This document shows, in pieces, positions 1 through 8,409 of a stretch of DNA of 64,000 nt. The DNA comes from Pectinatus sp. (GTDB taxonomy: Bacteria > Bacillota > Negativicutes > Selenomonadales > Selenomonadaceae). Under the pieces are notes generated by a model. It saw nothing but the letters and a program-made list of their open reading frames with translations. It did not search any database and was not told the origin of the DNA. The stretch is from contig JAHHSQ010000001.1 of assembly GCA_020025135.1 (NCBI GenBank), positions 64,179 through 128,178 of the forward strand, read 5' to 3'. Position 1 is the stretch's first letter. Every line of letters begins with the position of its first letter. Position numbers and translations under genes: made by a program.

Positions 1-2
1 GG

Positions 3-458
3 GGAAAGAGAATAGCAGAGTTTATTTGTGCGGAACGCGAAAAACAATCAATAAAAACTACTCAGGATTTGGTGACTGTGATAAAAAAGGCTATTCCGCT
101 GGCAGTCAGGCGCAAAGCAACTGGTCATCCTGCAAAAAGGATTTTTCAGGCTGTTCGCATTGAAGTAAATGGAGAATTGCGTATTTTGGAGCAGGCTATA
201 AAGGATGCTGTGCGCGTATTAAAACCACATGGTCGTATTGCAGTTATCACTTTTCATTCCTTGGAAGATAGAATAGTTAAGAAAACTCTGCGCCATTTGG
301 CGACGGGCTGTGTGTGTCCACCTGATTTACCAGTATGTGTATGTGGACATCATCCAGAAGTTCGCGTCTTGGGAAAAGCTATCCTTCCTACACGAGAAGA
401 GTTAGAGCGGAATAGTCGGTCTAAAAGCGCTAAGCTTCGTTTGGCAGAAAAACTTTGA
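3..458 (+). CDS. rsmH: 16S rRNA m4C1402 methyltransferase RsmH, 3' part
   Basis: The C-terminal roughly 150 residues of RsmH (MraW), which N4-methylates C1402 of 16S rRNA with SAM. The frame is open from the window edge, so the SAM-binding N-terminus lies outside. Visible family marks are the [11 protein letters not shown] stretch and a cysteine-rich segment ([13 protein letters not shown]) near the end, typical of the family. It is the first gene of the division and wall cluster that continues downstream. A gap of about 290 bases separates it from the next gene; that gap holds a small hairpin at 598-619 but no gene I can support. Confidence 0.93.
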   Translation, partial: GKRIAEFICAEREKQSIKTTQDLVTVIKKAIPLAVRRKATGHPAKRIFQAVRIEVNGELRILEQAIKDAVRVLKPHGRIAVITFHSLEDRIVKKTLRHLATGCVCPPDLPVCVCGHHPEVRVLGKAILPTREELERNSRSKSAKLRLAEKL

Positions 459-751
459 TTGCTTGTTATCATCGAAATATAAGGCGCTTGTATAGTTGCT
501 GATTCAAGGCAATAATAATTGGAAACATTTATGTTGTAATATTTCTTCGATGATTTGCTCACAGCGTATAGTAAAGAAGGGAGCTTGTGGTAGAAAGTTG
601 TGCAGGTTATTTTGCACAATAATAATTAGAGTTTGAGTGTGTCTTAAATAAATGAGCAAAACTGATAAATTAGATTTCTTGGACTCATTAGAGTAAAAGA
701 GATAATATTTTGGCGCTATTAAAGTCAATGCCAAATACTTGGAGGCAGAAA

Positions 752-1126
752 ATGTCGGGGAAATATTCTGTACATGGAAATTTAGCTGAAAAAATGCCGG
801 CTTCTCGGCAGCGTAAGGTAGTCGTAAAACGACGCATACATGCTAGAGTAGTTTTAACAGATATATCGGCACGAAGAAAATGTTTGGCAGCGGTGCTTAC
901 TGTTATCTTTATGGCAGCGTTGCTAGTTTATAGTGCAGAAGTGGCGGCTGATACAGGTTATCAACTCAATAAAGTCAAAGTGACTGTACAGAAAGTGCAG
1001 TCGGAAAATGAGCAGTTAAATTTAGATATAGCCGAGTTAAAATCTCCCGATAGAATCAAAAATATTGCCATGACCAAGTTAAATATGGTTTTACCGACTA
1101 ATATTTACTATGCTAGTCAGAATTGA
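752..1126 (+). CDS. ftsL: FtsL-like septum protein
   Basis: A 124-residue bitopic protein: a basic N-terminal cytoplasmic part of about 42 residues, one hydrophobic segment (about residues 43-63), then a short heptad-like periplasmic part. This architecture and its place straight after rsmH are those of FtsL, which scaffolds FtsQ/DivIB and FtsW/FtsI at the septum. FtsL is poorly conserved, so the call rests on topology and position. The ATG at 752 is chosen because GGAGG lies at 741-745; the upstream in-frame TTG at 710 has no such site. It is followed by two hairpins rather than by the usual ftsI. Confidence 0.7.
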   Translation: MSGKYSVHGNLAEKMPASRQRKVVVKRRIHARVVLTDISARRKCLAAVLTVIFMAALLVYSAEVAADTGYQLNKVKVTVQKVQSENEQLNLDIAELKSPDRIKNIAMTKLNMVLPTNIYYASQN

Positions 1127-1127
1127 T

Positions 1128-1153
1128 AGAAGGAGCTGTAATCAGCTCCTTCT
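1128..1153 (+). terminator. Hairpin after ftsL
   Basis: A perfect 11-bp inverted repeat with a TAAT loop starts two bases after the ftsL stop codon. There is no long T tract after it, so it may act together with the hairpin at 1173. Confidence 0.5.
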
Positions 1154-1172
1154 TCCACTATGAATAGATAAA

Positions 1173-1206
1173 AAGCCGCCTCGCAGTACGTTAAATGAGG
1201 CGGCTT
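1173..1206 (+). terminator. Second hairpin between ftsL and murE
   Basis: A 10-bp GC-rich stem (AAGCCGCCTC with GAGGCGGCTT) around a 14-base loop, followed by GAGAGTTTT. It looks like an imperfect intrinsic terminator, which would separate rsmH-ftsL from the mur genes. Confidence 0.6.
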
Positions 1207-1252
1207 GAGAGTTTTATTGATTTATAATAAATTTTACAAGGAAGGAAATTTA

Positions 1253-1271
1253 CTGCTCAAAAGAGGAGCAG
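1253..1271 (+). promoter_or_regulatory. Hairpin covering the murE ribosome binding site
   Basis: CTGCTC (1253-1258) can pair with GAGCAG (1266-1271). The GGAG Shine-Dalgarno of murE (1265-1268) lies mostly in the 3' strand, so the hairpin would mask it. This is a sequence observation; a regulatory role is inference. Confidence 0.35.
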
Positions 1272-1278
1272 TGATGGT

Positions 1279-2784
1279 GTGATAATGTCTAAATCGTTAA
1301 CTAGTCTGTTGGAAAAGATGCCAGGAGCAATTGTCGAGAATTTACAAGATATAGTTATTGAAAATATTCAGGAAGATTCTAGATTAGTGACAAAGGGGGA
1401 CCTTTTCGTTTGTCGCGTTGGCAGCACGGTAGATGGGCATGATTATATACAGGCCGCTATCGAAAAAGGTGCAGTAGCAATTTTGTTGACTAAAGACGTG
1501 GATGTACCAGATAATGTAGTTAAAATTAGTGTAGAGGATATGCACAAGACTTTGGAAAGCGTTGTTCCATTTTTCTACGATTATCCTGGCAAAAAAATGC
1601 GGATGATTGGCGTTACAGGGACCAATGGCAAAACGACGATTACGTATCTCTTGCGCGATATTTTTCGCAGAGCCGGATATAAAGTGGGTTTGATTGGTAC
1701 TATTAAAATTATGATTGAAGAGAAAATCTTACCGATTCATAATACTACGCCAGATGTCGTTTTTTTGCAACAGATATTGGCTAAAATGCAGGCAGCAGGT
1801 ATGGATTATGTCATTATGGAAGTATCCTCTCACGCTTTAGCTTTAAATAGAGTAGCAGGCTGTGAATTTGATACTGCTGTTTTTACTAATTTGACACGTG
1901 ACCACTTAGATTTTCATAAAACTTTTGCCAATTATGCTTTAAGTAAGGCCAAATTATTTGATAGTTTGTCCGGAAAAGATTTGGTCAAGGACCATAAGAA
2001 TGCCATTATCAATGTTGATGATGCTAGCAGTAAGATGATGATGGAACACAGTAATTGTCACATTTTTACCTATGGTATAGAAAATAAAGCGGATTTACAG
2101 GCTAGATTTATTGATTTGCATTCCGATGGAATGTCTTTTGCCATTACCGGCACTATTTTTAATATGAAATTAGATTTAAAAATTACGGGTATTTTTAATG
2201 TCTATAATGTCATGGGAGCGGTAGGGGCAGCCACGGCAGAAGGTATTACTGGCGATATCATTAAACAGTCTATTGAAGCTTTTCACAGTGTACCAGGCCG
2301 TTTTGAATTGATTCGTGGCGGACAAGATTTTGCTGTAGTTGTAGATTATGCGCATACACCAGATGGCTTGGAAAATATTTTGCGGACAGCACGCAGTATT
2401 TCTGATAAGAGAATTATCACTGTCTTTGGTTGTGGCGGTAATAGGGATAGAACAAAGCGTCCTATTATGGGGCGAATTGCGGCAGAAATGTCTGATATCA
2501 TCATTGCTACTTCTGATAATCCACGCAAAGAAGACCCAACTTTTATTTTGAGTGAAATCGAGGAAGGCATCATTACGGCGATTGGCAAGAAAAAGTATGA
2601 GAAAATTGTCGATAGAAAAACTGCCATTAATGAAGCTATTAGATTAGCAGAAAAAGATGATATTGTCATCATTGCTGGCAAGGGACATGAAAACTATCAG
2701 ATTTTGCCGGAAGGAACAATCCATTTTGACGATAAAGAAGTCGCTTTAGAAGCAATAAAGAAAAGATTGGATGGACAGCAATAA
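1279..2784 (+). CDS. murE: UDP-MurNAc-tripeptide synthetase MurE (meso-DAP-adding)
   Basis: Cytoplasmic Mur ligase of 501 residues that adds the third amino acid to UDP-MurNAc-L-Ala-D-Glu. The ATP loop GVTGTNGKTT is at about residues 110-119, and the DNPR motif (about 412) is the one that selects meso-diaminopimelate over lysine, in agreement with dapB, asd and dapF in this window. The GTG at 1279 is preferred on spacing from GGAG (1265-1268); ATG at 1285 is possible. Its stop overlaps the murF start by one base. ftsI, often found between ftsL and murE, is absent here. Confidence 0.95.
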   Translation: MIMSKSLTSLLEKMPGAIVENLQDIVIENIQEDSRLVTKGDLFVCRVGSTVDGHDYIQAAIEKGAVAILLTKDVDVPDNVVKISVEDMHKTLESVVPFFYDYPGKKMRMIGVTGTNGKTTITYLLRDIFRRAGYKVGLIGTIKIMIEEKILPIHNTTPDVVFLQQILAKMQAAGMDYVIMEVSSHALALNRVAGCEFDTAVFTNLTRDHLDFHKTFANYALSKAKLFDSLSGKDLVKDHKNAIINVDDASSKMMMEHSNCHIFTYGIENKADLQARFIDLHSDGMSFAITGTIFNMKLDLKITGIFNVYNVMGAVGAATAEGITGDIIKQSIEAFHSVPGRFELIRGGQDFAVVVDYAHTPDGLENILRTARSISDKRIITVFGCGGNRDRTKRPIMGRIAAEMSDIIIATSDNPRKEDPTFILSEIEEGIITAIGKKKYEKIVDRKTAINEAIRLAEKDDIVIIAGKGHENYQILPEGTIHFDDKEVALEAIKKRLDGQQ

Positions 2785-4154
2785 TGTCAAAGTTTACGTT
2801 AACTGAATTACAAAAGTGTACGCAAGGGAATATCATTCAAGATGTCTTCGATGAGTTCACTGACATCAGTACTGATACGCGTACTATTCGTGAGGGGATG
2901 GTCTTTTTAGCTCTGCACGGTGAAAATTTTGATGGTCATAATTTTTTAATGCAAGCTGCGGCGGCGGGAGCAAAATGCGTTATAGTAGACGAAAAATTCC
3001 CTTTGCGTCAAGATTATGCCATTAGTGTTTTACAGGTCAAGGATACCTTGCAGGCTTATATTGACATTGCTGCTTATTGGCGAAAGAAATTTTCGATGCC
3101 AGTTATAGCGGTTACTGGTTCTAACGGTAAAACTACGACCAAGGACCTAACGGCTGCTATCCTTTCTTCCCGTTACAGAGTTTTGAAAACGGAAAAGAAC
3201 TATAATTCGGAGATTGGTCTGGCGAGGACGCTTTTGCAGATGAGTGCTAATCAGGATATGACTGTTGTGGAAATTGGCATGCGTGGTTTAGGGCAGATTG
3301 AAAGGTTAGCGAAAGCAGCTCTTCCAGAAGTGGGCATAGTGCTCAATGTTGGAACTGTACACATGGAATTGTTGGGAAGTAGAGAAAATATTGCCAAAGC
3401 AAAAGCAGAATTGGTGGAGGCGTTGCCGATTTCTGGAACGGCTATTATTAATATTGATGATGAGTATGTAGCCAAAATGGCTAAAATGACACCAGCTCAA
3501 AATATCATCACGTTCTCTTTGAAAAAAGAAGCGAACATTCGCGCTATATCTTGGGAAATTCGAGAAGAAACTTATACAGATTTTATCTGCGAAATTTTTG
3601 GGGAACGCGCCCATTTTTCCTTGCCCCTTTTGGGAAAACACAATTTATATGATGCTTTGGCAGCTATAGCCACGGCCTATAAATATGGATTGAGTATAGA
3701 GGAAATGCAAAGAGGACTAAAGACTTTTCAGCCCCCTAAAGAACGCTTTGAACGCAAAGTGGTGGGAAATTATCGTTTGGTCGATGATGCTTATAATGCT
3801 AGTCCAGCTTCAGTGGAAGCTGCTTTACAGAATTTCATGTTGCTGAAGGCAAGAAAGAAAATTTTCGTCTTTGGAGATATGAAGGAGTTAGGAAAAGAAG
3901 AAATTGAGGCTCATCAACTGGTCGGAAAGTTGGCAGTCAAGTATCATGTTGATATCCTCATTACATTGGGTGATTTAGCTGCTTATGCGGTTATTGCAGC
4001 CAATGAAATTGGTTTGGAACAGACCTATGCTTGTAGTAGCCATCAAGAGATAGCTAATTTATTGAAAAAATTAGCGGCAAAAGAGGACATCATTCTCTTG
4101 AAAGGCTCGCATAGTATGTCCATGCCGAAAATCATGGATTTGTTGGTGGTATGA
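2784..4154 (+). CDS. murF: UDP-MurNAc-pentapeptide synthetase MurF
   Basis: Adds D-Ala-D-Ala to the UDP-MurNAc tripeptide. At 456 residues it has normal length, with the Mur ligase ATP loop VTGSNGKTTTKD at about residue 110, a central domain ending in the DDAYNASP signature, and a C-terminal domain with FGDMKELG. The ATG uses the last base of the murE stop, so the two are probably translationally coupled; mraY starts 3 bases after its stop. Confidence 0.95.
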   Translation: MSKFTLTELQKCTQGNIIQDVFDEFTDISTDTRTIREGMVFLALHGENFDGHNFLMQAAAAGAKCVIVDEKFPLRQDYAISVLQVKDTLQAYIDIAAYWRKKFSMPVIAVTGSNGKTTTKDLTAAILSSRYRVLKTEKNYNSEIGLARTLLQMSANQDMTVVEIGMRGLGQIERLAKAALPEVGIVLNVGTVHMELLGSRENIAKAKAELVEALPISGTAIINIDDEYVAKMAKMTPAQNIITFSLKKEANIRAISWEIREETYTDFICEIFGERAHFSLPLLGKHNLYDALAAIATAYKYGLSIEEMQRGLKTFQPPKERFERKVVGNYRLVDDAYNASPASVEAALQNFMLLKARKKIFVFGDMKELGKEEIEAHQLVGKLAVKYHVDILITLGDLAAYAVIAANEIGLEQTYACSSHQEIANLLKKLAAKEDIILLKGSHSMSMPKIMDLLVV

Positions 4155-4157
4155 GTA

Positions 4158-5129
4158 ATGTATAATTTATTTTATCCCGCAATGGCAGCTGTTCTCTCTG
4201 CCATTGTTGTATTTATTTTGGGACCATTTATCATCCCAGAATTGCATAAATTAAAATTTGGTCAAAGCATTCGCACGGAAGGACCGAAGAGTCACCAGCA
4301 AAAAACGGGGACTCCTACTATGGGCGGTATTATAATTGTCTTGGGAATTTTGGTGGGAACATTGTGTTTTGCCAATTTTTCTTTGGAGATGTACCTTGGT
4401 TTATTGATGATGGGCGGTTATTTTGTCATTGGTTTTATCGATGATTACATTAAAGTTGTTTTAAAGAGAAATTTAGGTCTCCGAGCTTGGCAGAAACTAT
4501 TGGGACAAATTATTATTGCTATTTTAGTAGTATATCTTGGTACGGGGTATGGTGTTTTGACGACGAGCCTTTGGATTCCACTCTTTAATGTTACTTTAGA
4601 TGTCGGCCTTTTTTACTATTTGATAGTATTTTTGGTCTTAATTGGGACGACGAATGCTGTTAATTTGACGGATGGTTTAGATGGTTTGGCCAGTGGTAGT
4701 GTCGCTATTGCAGCTTTTACCTATACGATTATTGCCATTTATTTTAATAAATTGGATATTGCCATTTTAACTTTTAGTACGGTGGGAGCTACTTTGGCTT
4801 TCTTACATTTCAACAAACATCCAGCTAGGATTTTTATGGGGGATACTGGCTCATTGGCTTTGGGAGGCGTTTTAGCTGCAGCAGCTATTCTCACGCAATC
4901 AGAACTGCTTTTGCCGATAGTGGGTGGATTGTTTGTTGTAGAAGCTCTATCGGTAATTATTCAAGTTTTATCCTATCGCTATCGCAATAAGAAACGCGTT
5001 TTTTTGATGAGTCCTATTCACCATCATTTTGAATTAAAAGGATGGCCAGAAACCACAGTCGTTTACCGATTCTGGTTTGCAGAGGCAGTGTTTTGTTTTC
5101 TGTCCTTGGTGATTTTATTCTGTAATTGA
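4158..5129 (+). CDS. mraY: Phospho-MurNAc-pentapeptide transferase MraY
   Basis: Polytopic membrane enzyme of 323 residues that moves phospho-MurNAc-pentapeptide from UDP to undecaprenyl phosphate, giving lipid I. About ten hydrophobic segments are visible, with the catalytic loops GFIDDYIKV (about residue 92), NLTDGLDGLA (about 170) and PIHHHFELKGW near the C-terminus. It sits between murF and murD as in most mur clusters. Confidence 0.95.
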   Translation: MYNLFYPAMAAVLSAIVVFILGPFIIPELHKLKFGQSIRTEGPKSHQQKTGTPTMGGIIIVLGILVGTLCFANFSLEMYLGLLMMGGYFVIGFIDDYIKVVLKRNLGLRAWQKLLGQIIIAILVVYLGTGYGVLTTSLWIPLFNVTLDVGLFYYLIVFLVLIGTTNAVNLTDGLDGLASGSVAIAAFTYTIIAIYFNKLDIAILTFSTVGATLAFLHFNKHPARIFMGDTGSLALGGVLAAAAILTQSELLLPIVGGLFVVEALSVIIQVLSYRYRNKKRVFLMSPIHHHFELKGWPETTVVYRFWFAEAVFCFLSLVILFCN

Positions 5130-5141
5130 GAGGTAATGTAA

Positions 5142-5897
5142 ATGGACTTTAAAAATAAAAAGGTTGTAGTGGTTGGAGCAGGAATAAGCGGTAAATCCAG
5201 TGCCTTGATTTTGCGTCGCTTGGGAGCGACGGTTACTTTGAATGATGCCCGCTCTGAGCAACAACTAAAAGAGGTTAAATCAGAAATGGAAGAATTGGGC
5301 ATTAAGACCATTTTTGGTAGACAGGATGAAGGTGTTTTTCAGGGGATAGATATGGTGCTTTTGTCGCCCGCTGTACCCTATTATCAACCAATATTTAGCA
5401 AATTAGTGCAGAAAAATATTCCAGTTATCAGTGAAATAGAGTTAGCAGATTATTTGGCGGAAGCGCCAATATTGGCTGTGACGGGAACAAATGGCAAAAC
5501 TACTACTACAACTTTGTTGGGAGAACTTTTAGCTAGTCAATATCATCCGGTTGGGGTGGGGGGGAATATTGGTATTCCGTTGGCAGAAGAAGCTTTGCGA
5601 ACGCCAAGAACTGGTAGATTGGTTGCCGAAATATCCAGTTATCAATTAGAGAGTACAAAACATTTTCATCCCCATATTGCTATCGTCTTGAATGTCACTC
5701 CCGACCATTTAGCGAGACATGGTAGCATGGAAGTTTATCAGGCAACTAAAGAAAAAATTTTTGCTGAACAAAACCAGCATGATTTTTTGTTACTGAATAA
5801 TGATGATGAAAGAGTACACTCTATGGAAGATAGAGCACCGAGTAAAGTGGTATTTTTTAGTACCAAGCAAATTCTTAAAGAAGGTGCTTGGATTGAT
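5142..5897 (+). CDS. murD: MurD D-glutamate ligase, exon 1
   Basis: First 252 codons of MurD, which adds D-Glu to UDP-MurNAc-L-Ala. It carries the N-terminal Rossmann-like domain, the ATP loop VTGTNGKTTTT (about residue 113) and NVTPDHLARHG. The frame meets TGA at 5898-5900 after GAWID, about 200 residues short of a normal MurD. The rest continues in the same sense at 6545, after a group I intron; the predicted junction reads GAWID|FEVQNG with codons unbroken (phase 0). Without splicing only a truncated protein lacking the C-terminal domain would be made. Confidence 0.9.
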
Positions 5898-6544
5898 TGA
5901 AAACCATTTCTCAATTAGCAGTTGAGAAGTGGTGAAACAGTCAGCACATTTAGAAATGAGTGTGTAGAGATAGGCAGGGAACTATCCAACGCTGTTTTAA
6001 TTGCTGGAACGCCCTAAAGACAACTGAACTAAAATATGTGGTTGAAATATGCTGGATATAATAAGAGTGGCGAAAGCAGAAAAAATCAGTTGTATGACAT
6101 AAGGTTAAAACCTAAGTGTTTGGAAATGGGTAATCAGCAGCCAAGACTCTAATAGAGTAAGGTTCAACGACTATTCCTCGTGAGGGAAGTACCCAGAAAG
6201 CGACAGTCTGGGGATATGGACAGGCCTGAGCAGGTCAAGCTGCAGGATAAGATATAGTCTGTGCTTTGGTGAAAGTCAAAGAAGTTATAAGGTAACTGTA
6301 CCAGAGGTAGCGCTTTGGTATGAACGACAACCTCATTGTAAACGATAGTAAATGACGCCGTTTATATATATACTTTAGAAATCGACTGACTTTTTGTTTT
6401 CTCTATGTTACTATATCATTGATGTGATTTGATTAAGATGAGAATTAATATATCAACCTATTGATAAACATAAAGGATATATATAAACAGCGGTTTGGCA
6501 GGAAGTATATTAATTGTATTTCCCAAGAAAACTGATTGCAATCG
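5898..6544 (+). ncRNA. Group I intron / mini-IStron in murD (copy 1)
   Basis: A 647-nt insertion with the core elements of group I introns: P-like AATTGCTGGAA (5999-6009), Q-like AATCAGCAGCCAAG (from 6132), R-like GTTCAACGACTA (6162-6173) and S-like AAGATATAGTC (6249-6259). The 5' exon ends in TTGAT and a putative internal guide GTCAG (5940-5944) pairs with it, placing the U.G pair at the splice site. The last base is G (6544). A P7.1-type hairpin follows R, and a GAAA-capped P9-like hairpin follows S. It is longer than its five relatives because of an extra 3' region holding an 18-bp inverted repeat. No ORF, transposase or endonuclease is inside. The first three bases are TGA in frame with murD. 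Boundaries come from restoring the protein and need RNA proof. Confidence 0.88.
6360..6488 (+). repeat. Inverted repeat in the 3' part of the murD intron
   Basis: 18-base arms at 6360-6377 and 6471-6488 match as an inverted repeat with one mismatch, around a 93-base AT-rich interior that has its own small hairpin (TATCAA/TTGATA, 6451-6466). The five other introns lack this segment. It may be an extended P9-type stem or a MITE-like insertion inside the intron. Confidence 0.6.
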
Positions 6545-7165
6545 TTTGAGGTTCAGAATGGAATTTTGACGATTACTTGGCGAGGAGAGAAACATCCGCT
6601 TTGTCATGTAGACGAATTACAATTAAAAGGAGAACACAATTGGGAGAATGCTCTGGCAGCGGCTTTAGCAGCTTTTTTAGATGAAGTACCGACAGAAAAA
6701 ATTGTTCAAGTATTAAAAAGTTTCAAGAGTGTAGAGCATCGAATTGAATTTGTGCGCACTGTCGGTGGAGTATCCTATTATAACGATTCAAAGGCTACTA
6801 ATCCGGAGGCGGCGATGAAAGCACTTGCTACTTTTTCTGAGCCGATTATCCTCCTAGCTGGTGGTCACGATAAGAATACGGATTTGCGTCCTTTTATGCA
6901 TTTGGTGAATGATAAAGTTATTAAATTAATTTTAGTGGGGGCGGCAGCAGAGCGTTTTTATAAAGAAGCTCGTGCCAATGGTTTTCCGCAGAAAAAAATC
7001 TTTTTTGCTGGTTATTCCATGCATAGAGCCTTAGAAATAGCTCATTCACTGGCAAAAAATGGCGACGTTGTTTTATTATCCCCAGCGTGTGCTAGTTACG
7101 ATATGTACAATGGCTATGAAGCACGCGGTCGCGAATATAAAGCTATTGTCAATGCACTTAAATAG
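6545..7165 (+). CDS. murD: MurD D-glutamate ligase, exon 2
   Basis: Last 206 residues of MurD: end of the central domain (GEHNWENALAAALAA), the YYNDSKATNP signature and the C-terminal domain with LLAGGHDKNTD and LLSPACASYDMYNGYEARG. Joined to exon 1 it gives 458 residues, the usual MurD length. No convincing ribosome binding site precedes this segment, so it is unlikely to be translated alone; the first codon after the predicted splice is TTT (6545-6547). Confidence 0.9.
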   Translation, partial: FEVQNGILTITWRGEKHPLCHVDELQLKGEHNWENALAAALAAFLDEVPTEKIVQVLKSFKSVEHRIEFVRTVGGVSYYNDSKATNPEAAMKALATFSEPIILLAGGHDKNTDLRPFMHLVNDKVIKLILVGAAAERFYKEARANGFPQKKIFFAGYSMHRALEIAHSLAKNGDVVLLSPACASYDMYNGYEARGREYKAIVNALK

Positions 7166-7259
7166 AAATGGAAAATTGAATATTTATGGGTATTAAATGC
7201 AAATTTGTTAATTTATATACGCGTAATTTTTCATATTATTGGTGAGAGTGAGAAACGAG

Positions 7260-8384
7260 ATGCGATTTATTTTTTCCGGTGGGGGGACAGGTGGTCATAT
7301 TTATCCGGCTCTCACCTTGATAGAGGCGTTAAAAAAGCGCTATCCAGATGCGGAAATTTTATATGTCGGAACAAAAGCTGGTTTGGAAGCTGACATTGTT
7401 CCAAAGGCAGGTATAAATTTTGCCACTTTGGATGTCAGTGGTTTTAAGAGAAAGTTGACTTTAAAGAATATAAAGGTGCTTTGTAAGGCGGGACATAGTT
7501 TATGGAGAGCGAGAAAATATATTAAAAATTTTGCTCCAGATGCTGTAATTGGTACAGGGGGATATGTAAGTGGGCCTATTTTATTAGCTGCAGCGCTGCG
7601 ACATATTCCAACTTTAATTCAGGACCAGAATGCCATCGCTGGTATTACTAATAAAATTTTGGGACACTTTGTCGATAAAGTTGCCTGTGGGTATGAGTCT
7701 TCTTGCCGGCAGTTTCCGCCTGATAAGGCTATTTTTACTGGAAATCCAGTTCGTGCGGGCATTTTTTCCACTAACCGGATGGCAGCTTTGCAGAAATTGG
7801 GTTGGTCTACACAGAAAAAGACAATTTTAGTCACTGGTGGTAGTCGGGGCGCACACAGCATTAATATGGCGATGCTGGAGGTTTATCGGCATTATTGGCA
7901 TCGTCAGGATGTGCAAATTTTACATATCACTGGACAGAAAGAGTATGAAAATATAAAGAAATCTCTTGAAAAGAATGGTCTTGATTTGCAAGACGCACCA
8001 CATCTTTTGATGAAGCCATATATTTACGACATGCCGGCATATCTCGCGGGGGCAGATTTAATTATCTCTCGAGCTGGAGCGATTGGACTAGCCGAAATTA
8101 CAGCTTGTGGAAAACCGTCTATATTGATTCCTTACCCCTATGCTGCTGAAAATCATCAAGAGCATAATGCTCGAGAATTGGTAAATGCTGGGGCGGCAGA
8201 AATGATTTTGAACCGAGATTTGACAGGGCAGAAATTAATTGCGATGATAGAAAAAATAATGACGACAGACGGATTTTATGATAAGATGGCATTAGCTAGT
8301 AAGCAGTTGGGGAAACCAGATGCTACAAAAGACATCATCGATTCATTGATGAAATTAGTAAAGGCTAAAGGAAAGGACAATTGA
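7260..8384 (+). CDS. murG: Lipid II synthase MurG
   Basis: Peripheral membrane GlcNAc transferase that converts lipid I to lipid II. The 374 residues from ATG 7260 begin MRFIFSGGGTGGHIYPAL, the canonical N-terminal glycine loop, followed by the second nucleotide-binding half with GGSRGAHSIN and SRAGAIGLAEI. An in-frame GTG at 7239 would add seven residues unlike the family. ftsW, often between murD and murG, is missing; the gap to murD is about 95 bases. Confidence 0.94.
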   Translation: MRFIFSGGGTGGHIYPALTLIEALKKRYPDAEILYVGTKAGLEADIVPKAGINFATLDVSGFKRKLTLKNIKVLCKAGHSLWRARKYIKNFAPDAVIGTGGYVSGPILLAAALRHIPTLIQDQNAIAGITNKILGHFVDKVACGYESSCRQFPPDKAIFTGNPVRAGIFSTNRMAALQKLGWSTQKKTILVTGGSRGAHSINMAMLEVYRHYWHRQDVQILHITGQKEYENIKKSLEKNGLDLQDAPHLLMKPYIYDMPAYLAGADLIISRAGAIGLAEITACGKPSILIPYPYAAENHQEHNARELVNAGAAEMILNRDLTGQKLIAMIEKIMTTDGFYDKMALASKQLGKPDATKDIIDSLMKLVKAKGKDN

Positions 8385-8409
8385 TACGTTTTTGGTATCG
8401 CGCATTGCT

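Noticed and set aside
5898-6544. murD, yicC, priA and the M50 gene as frameshifted or decayed pseudogenes
   Set aside because: All parts keep full motifs and frame, the interrupting segments are homologous to one another with group I cores, and clean removal restores exact family spacing.
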